DNA from: Microbacterium nymphoidis
GTDB lineage: Bacteria; Actinomycetota; Actinomycetes; Actinomycetales; Microbacteriaceae
Direction of reading: 5' to 3'
Length of the DNA: 64,000 bases
Assembly (NCBI RefSeq): GCF_021044885.1
Contig: NZ_JAJNOD010000002.1
Coordinates: forward strand, 62,001 to 126,000
Each line of letters begins with the position of its first letter. The stretch's first letter is position 1. Shown one piece after another: positions 50,021-64,000 of the stretch. The position numbers and the translations under genes were made by a program. The notes under the pieces were generated by a model, which was not told where the DNA came from, did no database searches, and was given only the letters and a program-made list of their open reading frames with translations.

Positions 50021-50788
50021 ATGGCTGCGTTCACGGTGGATCTGAACGCCGATCTCGGCGAGACGGTCGACGGCGTCGCCACGGCGGATGACGCGTCGAT
50101 GTTCCCTCTGATCAGCAGCGCGAACATCGCCTGCGGTGGTCATGCCGGGGACGACGCGTCGATGCGCGCGTCGGTCGCACACTCCCGCGAGCACGGCGTC
50201 GCGATCGGTGCGCACCCGGCGTACCCGGACCGTGCGGGGTTCGGGCGCACGCGTCACCACCTGTCGTCCTCGGACCTGCGCGCGTCGATCCTGGGCCAGC
50301 TCACCCGGCTGGTCGCCGCGGGTGCCGACGTCCGCTATGTCAAACCCCACGGAGCGCTGTACAACGAGATCGTCCACGATGCGACGCAGGCGGCCGATGT
50401 CGTGGCCGCGGTCACGGAGCTCTCCGCGCGGCTCGGGCGCGCGCTGCCCGTTCTGGGCCTGCACGGCGAGATCCAGCGAGCCGCCGCTGCCGTCGGCCTG
50501 CCGTTCTTCTCCGAGGCGTTTCTCGATCGCGGCTATCAGGCGGACGGCACCCTCGTGCCCCGGGGCGCTCCGGGGGATCTGCTGCATGACCCCGCCGAGG
50601 TTGCGCGCCGCGCTGTCGAGATGGTGGTGACCGGCTCCGTGACGGCGCTGGACGGCAGCCTCGTCCAGATCCACCCGGCGTCGCTGTGCGTGCATGGTGA
50701 CAGTCCCGCCGCGGTGGAGATGGCGCGTGCCGTCCGCGCCGCCTTGACCGACGCGGGTGTCGTGATCCGTGCCCCGTGGCTCCGATGA
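50021..50788 (+). CDS. pxpA: 5-oxoprolinase subunit A (LamB/YcsF family)
   Basis: Subunit of the ATP-dependent 5-oxoprolinase that opens the pyroglutamate ring to glutamate. The 255-aa chain shows VDLNADLGE, NIACGGHAGD, IGAHPAYPDRAGFGR and VKPHGALYN, all family hallmarks with likely metal or substrate ligands. It begins an operon with pxpB and pxpC by ATGA overlaps and follows a GTGAGGGA RBS. Confidence 0.93.
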   Translation: MAAFTVDLNADLGETVDGVATADDASMFPLISSANIACGGHAGDDASMRASVAHSREHGVAIGAHPAYPDRAGFGRTRHHLSSSDLRASILGQLTRLVAAGADVRYVKPHGALYNEIVHDATQAADVVAAVTELSARLGRALPVLGLHGEIQRAAAAVGLPFFSEAFLDRGYQADGTLVPRGAPGDLLHDPAEVARRAVEMVVTGSVTALDGSLVQIHPASLCVHGDSPAAVEMARAVRAALTDAGVVIRAPWLR

Positions 50789-51402
50789 CGCCGCTCGTCG
50801 TGCACGCGTTCGGGCCGGAGGCGTTGCTGGTGGAGACGGCGGACGTGCTGGCACTGCGGGCGGTGCTGGCAACACCTCCCGACGGGGTCACCGACGTCGT
50901 CCCCGCCGCGGCGACGGTGCTGGTGTGCTTCGACTCGTCCACGATCGCGCCCGGGGCGGTTCGCGCCTGGATCGACCGCGCGGCGGCTGATGCGGGCAGG
51001 ATCGACGATGCCGATGCGTCGCCCATCGTCGAGATCGACGTCTGCTACGACGGTCCGGATCTCGTCACGGCGGCCGCGGCGGCCGGGGTAGCCGTCGACA
51101 CGCTGATCAGCGCTCACCAGCGCGCTCACTGGCGGGTGGCGTTCACCGGGTTCGCACCCGGCTTCGGCTACCTCGTCGCCGACGACTGGCCCTACCGGCT
51201 GCCCCGGCTCGCCGCGCCGCGCACCCGCGTGCCGCGGGGGTCGGTCGCGCTCGCGGACGGGTTCAGCGGGGTGTACCCGCGGGCGACGCCCGGCGGGTGG
51301 CAGCTCATCGGGGTCACCGACGCCACGCTGTTCGATCCGGATCGTACGCCCCCGGCTCTGCTCGTTCCGGGTGCGCGTGTGCGGTTCCGGGAGATGTCAT
51401 GA
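50785..51402 (+). CDS. pxpB: 5-oxoprolinase subunit B (allophanate hydrolase subunit 1 type)
   Basis: Subunit of 205 aa. The conserved block is VAFTGFAPGFGYLVA, with the later segment RTRVPRGSVALADGFSGVYP. ATG 50785 overlaps the pxpA stop; a GTG nine bases upstream is also in frame but less likely. It couples to pxpC through another ATGA. B and C together are thought to use ATP to phosphorylate oxoproline. Confidence 0.92.
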   Translation: MTPLVVHAFGPEALLVETADVLALRAVLATPPDGVTDVVPAAATVLVCFDSSTIAPGAVRAWIDRAAADAGRIDDADASPIVEIDVCYDGPDLVTAAAAAGVAVDTLISAHQRAHWRVAFTGFAPGFGYLVADDWPYRLPRLAAPRTRVPRGSVALADGFSGVYPRATPGGWQLIGVTDATLFDPDRTPPALLVPGARVRFREMS

Positions 51403-52241
51403 GCCTGCGGATCGAAGCGGCCGGTCCCGGCACGACCGTGCAGGATCTTGGGCGGCCGGGCCTGCGCGCGGTCGGTGTCGGCTCCTCCGGTGCGCTCGAT
51501 CGGCAGTCCCACCGCATCGCACAACGCCTGGTGGGCAATCGGGAGTCGGCGGCGGGGATCGAGGTCCCGCTCGGCGGGCTGCGTCTGCGCGCGACGCGCG
51601 ATCACTGGGTCGTGGTCGCGGGTGCGGAGACCCCGGTGTACGCCGGATCTCGGGCCATCGATCTCTGGCGACCGCATCTGCTGCGCGCGGGGGAGCCCCT
51701 CGAACTCGGTATCGCCACCCGCGGCATCCGCGCCTATGTCGCGGTGCGCGGCGGTCTGGCGCTGCCCCCGGTGCTCGGCTCGCGCTCCACCGACACGCTC
51801 GCGGGTCTCGGGCCGGAGCCGCTGCGGGCCGGTGACGAGCTCGCCGTCGGTCGCACGCCTCTCCCGCTGCACCTCGTCGACATCGCCCCGTGGCGAGTGC
51901 CGGGGGAGCACATCGAGGCACGAGTCGTGCCCGGGCCGCGCCGGGACTATCTCGAACCCGGCGCGTGGGATCTGCTGACCGGGGAGACCTGGACGGCGTC
52001 GACGGCCGCCGATCGCGTGGGCGTACGGCTGGACGGTCCGTTGCTGCGACATCGCGGCAGCGCGGAGCTCCCGAGCGAAGGGATGATCCCCGGTGCCATC
52101 CAGGTACCGCCGTCCGGCATTCCGACCATCCTGCTCGCCGACGGGCCGGTCACCGGCGGGTACCCGGTGATCGGCGTGGTGCTGGACCTCGACCGGATCG
52201 GACAGCTCCGTCCCGGTGCCACCCTTCGCCTGCGCGGCTGA
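51399..52241 (+). CDS. pxpC: 5-oxoprolinase subunit C (allophanate hydrolase subunit 2 type)
   Basis: Subunit of 280 aa, beginning IEAAGPGTTVQDLGRPGLRAVGVGSSGALD, the family signature. Later blocks are AYVAVRGGLALPPVLGSRST and SEGMIPGAIQVPPSGIPTIL. It completes the pxpABC set. The operon is followed 8 bp later by a copy of the palindromic repeat. Confidence 0.93.
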   Translation: MSLRIEAAGPGTTVQDLGRPGLRAVGVGSSGALDRQSHRIAQRLVGNRESAAGIEVPLGGLRLRATRDHWVVVAGAETPVYAGSRAIDLWRPHLLRAGEPLELGIATRGIRAYVAVRGGLALPPVLGSRSTDTLAGLGPEPLRAGDELAVGRTPLPLHLVDIAPWRVPGEHIEARVVPGPRRDYLEPGAWDLLTGETWTASTAADRVGVRLDGPLLRHRGSAELPSEGMIPGAIQVPPSGIPTILLADGPVTGGYPVIGVVLDLDRIGQLRPGATLRLRG

Positions 52242-52249
52242 CGTTCGGT

Positions 52250-52308
52250 TTCAGAGCGCGCGATTGGCTCCGATATCGGCGCGGAAGCAGCCATGTGCGC
52301 GCAACGAA
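52250..52308. repeat. Palindromic repeat, family 1 copy D (degenerate)
   Basis: Arms 52250-52271 and 52287-52308 pair imperfectly, with GCGCGC and TGGCT blocks retained around a 15-nt loop. Position (8 bp after pxpC stop) and length match the other copies. Confidence 0.65.
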
Positions 52309-52354
52309 ACGTGGGTGCCTTGTGCTCTGATACCTAGATTGCTAGCATTCGAGC

Positions 52355-52537
52355 ATGACAACCGAGCGGCGGGCTGGCGGAGACCCGGCGAAGGCGCAGT
52401 TCAACGTGTACCTGCCGCGCCCGCTGATCGTGGCGGTGAAGCACCGCGCGATCGACGACGGGACCAGTCTGTCGGCCCTGGTGGAGCGGGCGCTCAGCGA
52501 GTATCTGGATCGCGCACGAAGCGCAGGGGAGGAGTGA
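52355..52537 (+). CDS. Small ribbon-helix-helix DNA-binding protein
   Basis: Protein of 60 aa. [36 protein letters not shown] fits the ribbon-helix-helix fold (beta strand then two helices), as in CopG or antitoxins. No toxin gene is adjacent; a VOC protein starts two bases downstream and is likely co-transcribed. TAGATT (52335-52340) could be a -10 box close to the start, so the mRNA may be nearly leaderless. It may autoregulate the pair. Confidence 0.72.
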   Translation: MTTERRAGGDPAKAQFNVYLPRPLIVAVKHRAIDDGTSLSALVERALSEYLDRARSAGEE

Positions 52538-52539
52538 TC

Positions 52540-53259
52540 ATGTCGGTCACTGTGCAGGCCATCCGGTTCACCGATGATGTCTCCGCGATGCGCATGCTGC
52601 TGGAGCAGCTGGGGCTCGTCGCCGTCGTGTCCACGCCGCAATGGGCGGTGATGCGCTCCGGGTCCGGCGACGTGCTCCTGCACGCGACCGCGAACGCGGC
52701 GAACGGAGCACCCGCGGGATCGACTGAGCTCACCTTCGAGACCGACGACATGGACGCCCTCGCTGTGCGATTCGGCGTCACCCCGATGGATGAGGCCTGG
52801 GGGCGCTCGATCGAGATCGTCGACCCGCTCGGGGACCGAGTGACCGTCAACGCTCAGCAGGAGGACTTCTACGGATATGAGACGTCGCAGGCTCTTCCTG
52901 ACCCGACGATCGGCGTCTGCCCCGTGCGATTCACAGATCCTCGCGGTGCCTACGGCGAATTTCTGACCCGGCTCGGACTTCATCAGAGCAGCCCTGACGA
53001 TGACAGCTTCGTGGCGTACGGTGCCGACCACGGATCGGTTGGCGTGCACATCGCCCGGCCGGAAGAGACGGTGCGGCTGCTCGCCGACGCACCGGGGGCG
53101 CAGGTGCATCTCACGCTGTCGACCACGGGCGATCCTGAGACGCTGGCCGCCACGCTGCGAGCCGCTGGGCACGATGTGCGGGTGGACACCACCTTCGGCA
53201 CGATGCTTGAGCTCACCGATCCGGACGGTCGCTCCCTGCAGATCCACGCGGAATCCTGA
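52540..53259 (+). CDS. VOC-family (glyoxalase/bleomycin-resistance-like) protein with two domains
   Basis: Protein of 239 aa with two tandem VOC modules (residues about 1-112 and 122-237), for example VQAIRFTDDVSAMRMLLEQLGL and IVDPLGDRVTVNAQQ in the first and VRFTDPRGAYGEFLTRLGL and LTDPDGRSLQIHAES in the second. The metal-ligand set of glyoxalase I cannot be confirmed, so a binding role is as likely as catalysis. RBS GGGGAGGAG is inside the preceding gene's end. Confidence 0.8.
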   Translation: MSVTVQAIRFTDDVSAMRMLLEQLGLVAVVSTPQWAVMRSGSGDVLLHATANAANGAPAGSTELTFETDDMDALAVRFGVTPMDEAWGRSIEIVDPLGDRVTVNAQQEDFYGYETSQALPDPTIGVCPVRFTDPRGAYGEFLTRLGLHQSSPDDDSFVAYGADHGSVGVHIARPEETVRLLADAPGAQVHLTLSTTGDPETLAATLRAAGHDVRVDTTFGTMLELTDPDGRSLQIHAES

Positions 53260-53261
53260 TT

Positions 53262-53373
53262 GGTCTCAACCGGTGCGGTTCGCGGCCGGGTCCCGTACCG
53301 ATATTGAGCCCGATGGGTGGGATGGTCTCAGCTTCGGCAACCGAAGCGCGCCGAAACCGCAGATTCTGAGACC
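53262..53373. repeat. Two adjacent hairpins carrying GGTCTCA arms
   Basis: The first (53262-53313) pairs GGTCTCAACCGGTGCGG imperfectly with the segment ending TATTGAGCC. The second (53324-53373) has outer arms GGTCTCAG and CTGAGACC and an inner perfect stem GCTTCGG/CCGAAGC. They fill the gap between the VOC gene and the next CDS. Confidence 0.55.
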
Positions 53374-53411
53374 GGCGCGGGCGCGACGTTCCGGCCGGTA
53401 GGCTCGGGACC

Positions 53412-54422
53412 ATGACGGCGACGGTGCTCGGCATCCGCGTCACCGATGCCCAACTAGCGCGGTGGCGGAACTGGGCGATGCCTGAGGTCCAGCCCTTCCT
53501 CCTCACAGCGGACGAAGCCCGAGCGGTGAAGCGGGTGGCGCGGTCGCGGCGCTTGACGCCGGAACTGCGTGACACCTTCCAGCTGTATGCCGTTGCGGGC
53601 ACTGGCGTCTACGCCATCGAGGCTGAGCCCGCGGGTGACGACGGGGATGCCGATTCGGTCGCGGGCATGCCGGAGGGCTCGCCCCCCGCCGCAGGCCCGG
53701 AGGCGAGCGGCGACTCGGAGACTTCTTCCGAGTCGGAGGCTTTCGCGGACTCGGCGGCTTTCGCGGACTCGGAGGCTTTCGCCGGCTCGGAGGCTTCCGC
53801 CGGCTCGGAGGCTTCCGCCGGCTCCCTGGGTTCCGCCGAGCGCACGGCGCTCGTGTGGCTCGACAAGCGGGGCGCCCGGCTGCTCAGCCGGGAGGCTCTG
53901 GCGGCTCAGCCCACGAAGCACCGCTGGCCCGGCAAGCACCCCGAACGCAGCCGAGATCGCGACACGGCCCGCACCATTCGCTGGATCGAGGACGGCTGGC
54001 CGGATTCACGGCACGGCGAGGTCTCGGAGGCCACGTGGCGTCGGGCGCGAGCCATCCTGCCGGACGCGCGCCGGATCGCCGGTCGCTTCCCGGCCCGCAG
54101 CGGGCCGAACTGCTTCGGTACCGTGATGGGTGCGGCGGGCGTCGACGGTGCTGCGAGCACCTGGATGCAGCGGGAGCCCTTCGAGCGCTGGCTGCGTGAG
54201 GCGACCATCATCGGCGGAAACGATGACAACCCCGGCACAGTGCTGGTCTGGCGCGGCACCGACGGGGCCGTCGAGCACGCGGCGATCACCATCGGCGACG
54301 GCTGGCTGCTGAACAAGCCTGCCCAGACCTGGTCGACTCCGGTCGCCGTGCTCTCGGTGCGGGAAGGGATCAATGCTTCCCGCGCCCCCGGACGACGGCT
54401 GGAGCGCCACACTCTCGCGTGA
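53412..54422 (+). CDS. NlpC/P60-like protein with a low-complexity insert
   Basis: Protein of 336 aa without a signal peptide. Residues 1-75 are a helical domain; 75-140 is a Ser/Glu/Ala/Asp-rich tract made of 18-bp DNA repeats. The C-terminal part has a cysteine-peptidase pattern: Cys234 (GPNCFGTVMGAAGV), His289 (VEHAAITIGDGWLL) and Asn301, resembling the Cys-His-polar triad of NlpC/P60 enzymes. The final residues (RAPGRRLERHTLA) lie in a segment duplicated downstream. Activity and localisation are not predictable. Confidence 0.6.
   Translation: MTATVLGIRVTDAQLARWRNWAMPEVQPFLLTADEARAVKRVARSRRLTPELRDTFQLYAVAGTGVYAIEAEPAGDDGDADSVAGMPEGSPPAAGPEASGDSETSSESEAFADSAAFADSEAFAGSEASAGSEASAGSLGSAERTALVWLDKRGARLLSREALAAQPTKHRWPGKHPERSRDRDTARTIRWIEDGWPDSRHGEVSEATWRRARAILPDARRIAGRFPARSGPNCFGTVMGAAGVDGAASTWMQREPFERWLREATIIGGNDDNPGTVLVWRGTDGAVEHAAITIGDGWLLNKPAQTWSTPVAVLSVREGINASRAPGRRLERHTLA
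53733..53832 (+). repeat. Coding 18-bp repeats in the NlpC/P60-like gene
   Basis: Five or so imperfect 18-bp units encode Ser-Glu-Ala-Phe/Ser-Ala-Asp/Gly. They form a flexible acidic linker between the helical and peptidase-like parts. Confidence 0.8.
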
Positions 54423-54640
54423 TGGTGCCGCGGGGGGCACCGCCTGCTGTGCCTGGAGATGATGGCGGGGGTGCCGCATCGTCGCCTGCCGGTGCCGCGG
54501 TAACCGCTCCCGCGCCCCCGGACGACGGCTGGAGCGCCACACCTCGCGTGAGGGTGCTCGGAGTGAGCGCCTCCGTACCCTGGACAACGGCTGCGAGCAC
54601 CACACCACACCCCACCCCACCCTCGCGCGAGAGCACTTCG
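54369..54640. repeat. Dispersed duplication of the gene's 3' end
   Basis: A block of about 45 bp (CGCGCCCCCGGACGACGGCT and following) occurs at 54379-54425 and again near 54509-54555, with a more decayed third copy near 54580-54638. The first copy includes the last codons and stop of the NlpC/P60-like gene; later copies are non-coding. Confidence 0.7.
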
Positions 54641-54728
54641 GCCATCACTCGCCCCCGCGACCGCCGTGCCCGCCCGGCTCCGAACGTCCGCCACCGGGCA
54701 TCTGTCGCCGGCGGCGTAGGCTCGCACC
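54423..54728. other. 306-bp gap with copies of the preceding gene end
   Basis: No gene is supported. It is mostly made of the two downstream copies of the 3'-end duplication plus a C/A-rich tract; nothing else is seen before the hydrolase GTG. Confidence 0.6.
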
Positions 54729-55547
54729 GTGGAACACGCGCGACTCGCCGACGGATCGACCATTGCCTTCGAACGCGTCGGTGGCGTCGCGGGGGAGCCG
54801 GTCATCGTCCTTCCGGGCGGTCCGTGTCGCGAGCCGGAGTATCTCGGGGACCTGGCGGGAATCGCCGGCGTGCGTCCGCTCATCGTGGTGCACTTCCGCG
54901 GGACGGCGGCGAGCCCCGATGCGTCACCCGGGTGGTGGCTCGAATCCGATGCCGTCATCGCGATCGCCGACCGCCTCGGGCTCGGACGATTCGATGTTCT
55001 CGGCCACTCCGCGGGCACGCGCGTGGCACTGGCGACGATGACGCGCCACCCCGGACGAATCCGCTGCGCCGTGCTCGTCACGCCGGCGGCGTCGTGGCTC
55101 ACCGGCACCGAGCACGACATCGCGGACATCGCCGCCCGCCGCGCTGATCCGATCATCGACCACGCGCTCGCCGCCCCGGCGGAGATGCCCGACACCGAGG
55201 CGGGGTTCCAGGATGTGCTGCAGCAGGAGGCGCCGCTGGGCTACGCGCACTGGAGCGCGCTCGAGCAGCAGCACGCACGGGTCGGCACCACCACGCGGGC
55301 GGCGACCCTCGGCTGGTTCTCCGCGATCCCCGGCGACGCACCGGCGCAGATCCTCGCAGCCGAACTCCCGCCGGTGCTCGTCGTCGCCGGTGCCGAGGAC
55401 ATGCTGAGCGGCGTGCGTCCGACCCGCGCCTATGCCGAAGCCCTCGGCGCCGAGCAGGCGTGGATCGCCGACTGCGGGCACTACCCGTGGATCGAGCAGC
55501 CCGGGGAATTCCGGAGGATCCTGTCGGGTTGGATGACAGCGGGCTGA
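54729..55547 (+). CDS. Alpha/beta hydrolase (prolyl aminopeptidase-like)
   Basis: Hydrolase of 272 aa. VIVLPGGPCREPEYL resembles the oxyanion HGGPG loop of proline iminopeptidases but with Leu-Pro for His-Gly; the nucleophile elbow is GHSAGT (Ser94); the acid is probably in VVAGAEDML; the catalytic His is in DCGHYPWIEQP. GTG start with no strong RBS. The substrate is uncertain: a peptidase-like or esterase role fits equally well. Confidence 0.78.
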   Translation: MEHARLADGSTIAFERVGGVAGEPVIVLPGGPCREPEYLGDLAGIAGVRPLIVVHFRGTAASPDASPGWWLESDAVIAIADRLGLGRFDVLGHSAGTRVALATMTRHPGRIRCAVLVTPAASWLTGTEHDIADIAARRADPIIDHALAAPAEMPDTEAGFQDVLQQEAPLGYAHWSALEQQHARVGTTTRAATLGWFSAIPGDAPAQILAAELPPVLVVAGAEDMLSGVRPTRAYAEALGAEQAWIADCGHYPWIEQPGEFRRILSGWMTAG

Positions 55548-55597
55548 CTCCGCGCGTGGTTATACACCGAGTCTCAGGAACCTTCAAGCATCAACGC

Positions 55598-55626
55598 TGG
55601 ACGTGTCGCTAATCCGAGTGTATCGT
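55598..55626 (+). promoter_or_regulatory. Probable rpoBC promoter
   Basis: TGGACG (55598-55603) and TATCGT (55621-55626) are 17 bp apart. A start near 55633 leaves a leader of about 150 nt before rpoB. No attenuator-like hairpin or small coding region was recognised in the leader. Confidence 0.55.
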
Positions 55627-55783
55627 GGGTAGTTGCGCTCGCATCCTCCTGCCCTCATATGGTGGTCGGCTGTTTCCGTGTCTCCGATCGTGAGGTCGGC
55701 TCGGAATTCGGGGATGTACGCGAGCGAGAAATCTCACGACAAGGAATCACGAGGCCCGGCCGGGGCCCATGGAGGTCATTCCC

Positions 55784-59275
<3,492 letters not shown>

Positions 59276-59331
59276 CCCGCGGTCAGATCCCTCCACCACC
59301 ACAAGATTTCAGAATCGACACAGGAGAACAC

Positions 59332-63213
<3,882 letters not shown>

Positions 63214-63225
63214 GCATGAGGTGAA

Positions 63226-63260
63226 CCGCAGGCCCCCGGCTTCCCGCCGGGGGCCTGCGG
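63226..63260 (+). terminator. Terminator after rpoC
   Basis: Perfect 15-bp arms (63226-63240 and 63246-63260) around a TTCCC loop, followed by CGTTTCC. The GC-rich stem is a good intrinsic terminator candidate despite the weak T-tract. Confidence 0.85.
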
Positions 63261-63342
63261 CGTTTCCGCCCATCCCTCGTCCTGCTCGGGTTTCTCGCGT
63301 GTGCGTCTGGGACGAATGGGCGCGGGAGCGTAGCGTGGGGGT

Positions 63343-63513
63343 ATGGGGCGAGTCGGGGGACGAAACGTGCCGATGATGATCATCGGCATCGTGCTCAGCG
63401 TCGCGGTCGTGATCGTGCTGTTCGTGATCGCGCTGCCCATGTGGCCCGCCGCCGGACTCTGGATCGGATCGATGATGCAGGCCGTCGCCGATTTCATGCG
63501 CGGCCAGGGCTGA
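63343..63513 (+). CDS. Small single-pass membrane protein (56 aa)
   Basis: An open frame of 56 codons plus stop. It begins MGRVGGRNVPMM, has one long hydrophobic stretch (residues about 12-33, IIGIVLSVAVVIVLFVIALP), then an amphipathic segment and MRGQG. The ATG lies after a purine-rich TGGGGGT. Hydrophobicity and codon position pattern are consistent with a real gene, but no family is recognised. Confidence 0.5.
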   Translation: MGRVGGRNVPMMIIGIVLSVAVVIVLFVIALPMWPAAGLWIGSMMQAVADFMRGQG

Positions 63514-63649
63514 ACGAACTCGCCGACGTCGCCCGCGCACTTACGGCAAGCCTCAGGCCCAATGGCCGAGGCCCGCACTACCCTGAATTGCACAGCAGGC
63601 ACGAATGCGCTGCAGGAGTGCACCGTCCAGCACGTCGAGGAGAAGTCTG

Positions 63650-64000
63650 ATGAGCGAAACGCCGAACTCGCCCTCCGGGGACGCCGCGGGCGAGCCCGTG
63701 GAGGAGACCACCACGGGTGCTGATCTGAACGAGGACACCGTGGCCGAGGAGCAGTCCGCCGCCGAGGACGCTGTCCCCGCGGCCGACTCCGACGACGACG
63801 CCGCCTTCGCGGCCAGCGTCGCCGACGAGATCGCCGCGGCCAACGCCGGCGTCGTTCCCGCCGCCGCGCCCATGCCCCCGGCTGCCCCCGCCTCCGTCGT
63901 CGCGGCGGACAACGTGGACGCCGCCCGTGCGGCCGCAACCTCCGAGGCCCCCTCGCCCGATGAGGCGCCGGCCGAGCCCGCGACGGCCGATGCCGTCGAC
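63650..64000 (+). CDS. Acidic Ala/Glu/Asp-rich protein, N-terminal part (runs off the window)
   Basis: The first 117 codons of a gene cut by the window end. ATG 63650 has a strong GAGGAGAAG RBS. The visible part is low-complexity and acidic (EEQSAAEDAVPAADSDDDAA, then Ala/Pro-rich), without signal or membrane segment. The folded domain probably lies beyond the window, so no function is proposed. Confidence 0.65.
   Translation, partial: MSETPNSPSGDAAGEPVEETTTGADLNEDTVAEEQSAAEDAVPAADSDDDAAFAASVADEIAAANAGVVPAAAPMPPAAPASVVAADNVDAARAAATSEAPSPDEAPAEPATADAVD

Noticed and set aside
52355..53259. Toxin-antitoxin system
   Set aside because: The ribbon-helix-helix protein is antitoxin-like, but its partner is a 239-residue VOC protein rather than a small RNase or gyrase toxin.
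55769..55783. ATG start for rpoB at 55769
   Set aside because: The GGAGGT Shine-Dalgarno sequence lies within the first codons of this frame and is ideally placed for TTG 55784.

Overview
The window is a high-GC, densely packed chromosomal segment of an actinobacterium. The ending rpoB-rpoC pair, the GTG/TTG starts, the ATGA/GTGA stop-start overlaps and families common in Microbacteriaceae (DUF6421, FBP zinc finger, CUT1 sugar importers) suggest a Microbacterium-like organism. This placement is inference from style and gene content, not from a marker alignment.

Layout. 1-5.7 kb: a phosphonate uptake and catabolism operon (end of a binding protein, ATPase, fused permease, DadA-like FAD oxidase, phosphonatase-like HAD, alcohol dehydrogenase). 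5.7-9.2 kb: an IclR regulator and an epimerase, divergent from a phenol-hydroxylase-type monooxygenase across a good inverted-repeat operator. 9.4-15 kb: a membrane alpha/beta hydrolase, an FBP zinc-finger protein, a CopC protein, a structured intergenic region and DUF6421. 15.1-19.5 kb: a two-component system followed by an ABC exporter. 19.6-27.6 kb: two GNAT acetyltransferases, an SRPBCC-like protein, a ComB-like phosphatase, two tandem membrane-anchored paralogues, a SprT-like metalloprotein, a PfkB sugar kinase, a TPR-like protein and a spermidine-synthase-like protein. 27.9-32.6 kb: a CUT1 sugar importer with a NagZ-type glycosidase. 32.8-34.6 kb: an LPTTG wall-anchored protein with a TVTPEP stalk. 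34.7-36.8 kb: a CoA-transferase and citrate-lyase-type pair.

36.8-45.5 kb is the most unusual locus. A LacI regulator with twin palindromic operators is followed by two permeases, a binding lipoprotein and four consecutive ADP-ribosylglycohydrolase (ARH) paralogues. The last of these has lost every recognisable metal-binding motif. The genes overlap or nearly touch and read as one operon, which suggests import and breakdown of a ribosylated or otherwise glycosidic solute. Neither importer operon carries its own ATPase, so a shared MsiK-type ATPase elsewhere is expected.

45.6-55.5 kb: small soluble proteins (YbjQ, DUF3224, a HIT-like protein lacking two triad histidines), two adjacent nine-copy minisatellites beside an APC permease, a hairpin-rich gap, the pxpABC 5-oxoprolinase genes, a ribbon-helix-helix plus VOC pair, an NlpC/P60-like protein and an alpha/beta hydrolase. 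55.6-63.2 kb: rpoB and rpoC with a promoter and terminator, then a 56-residue membrane protein and the start of an acidic Ala/Glu/Asp-rich protein.

Four copies of one palindromic element lie 5-8 bp beyond stop codons at 9.2, 11.3, 26.7 and 52.3 kb. A second hairpin family is confined to 49.5-50.0 kb.
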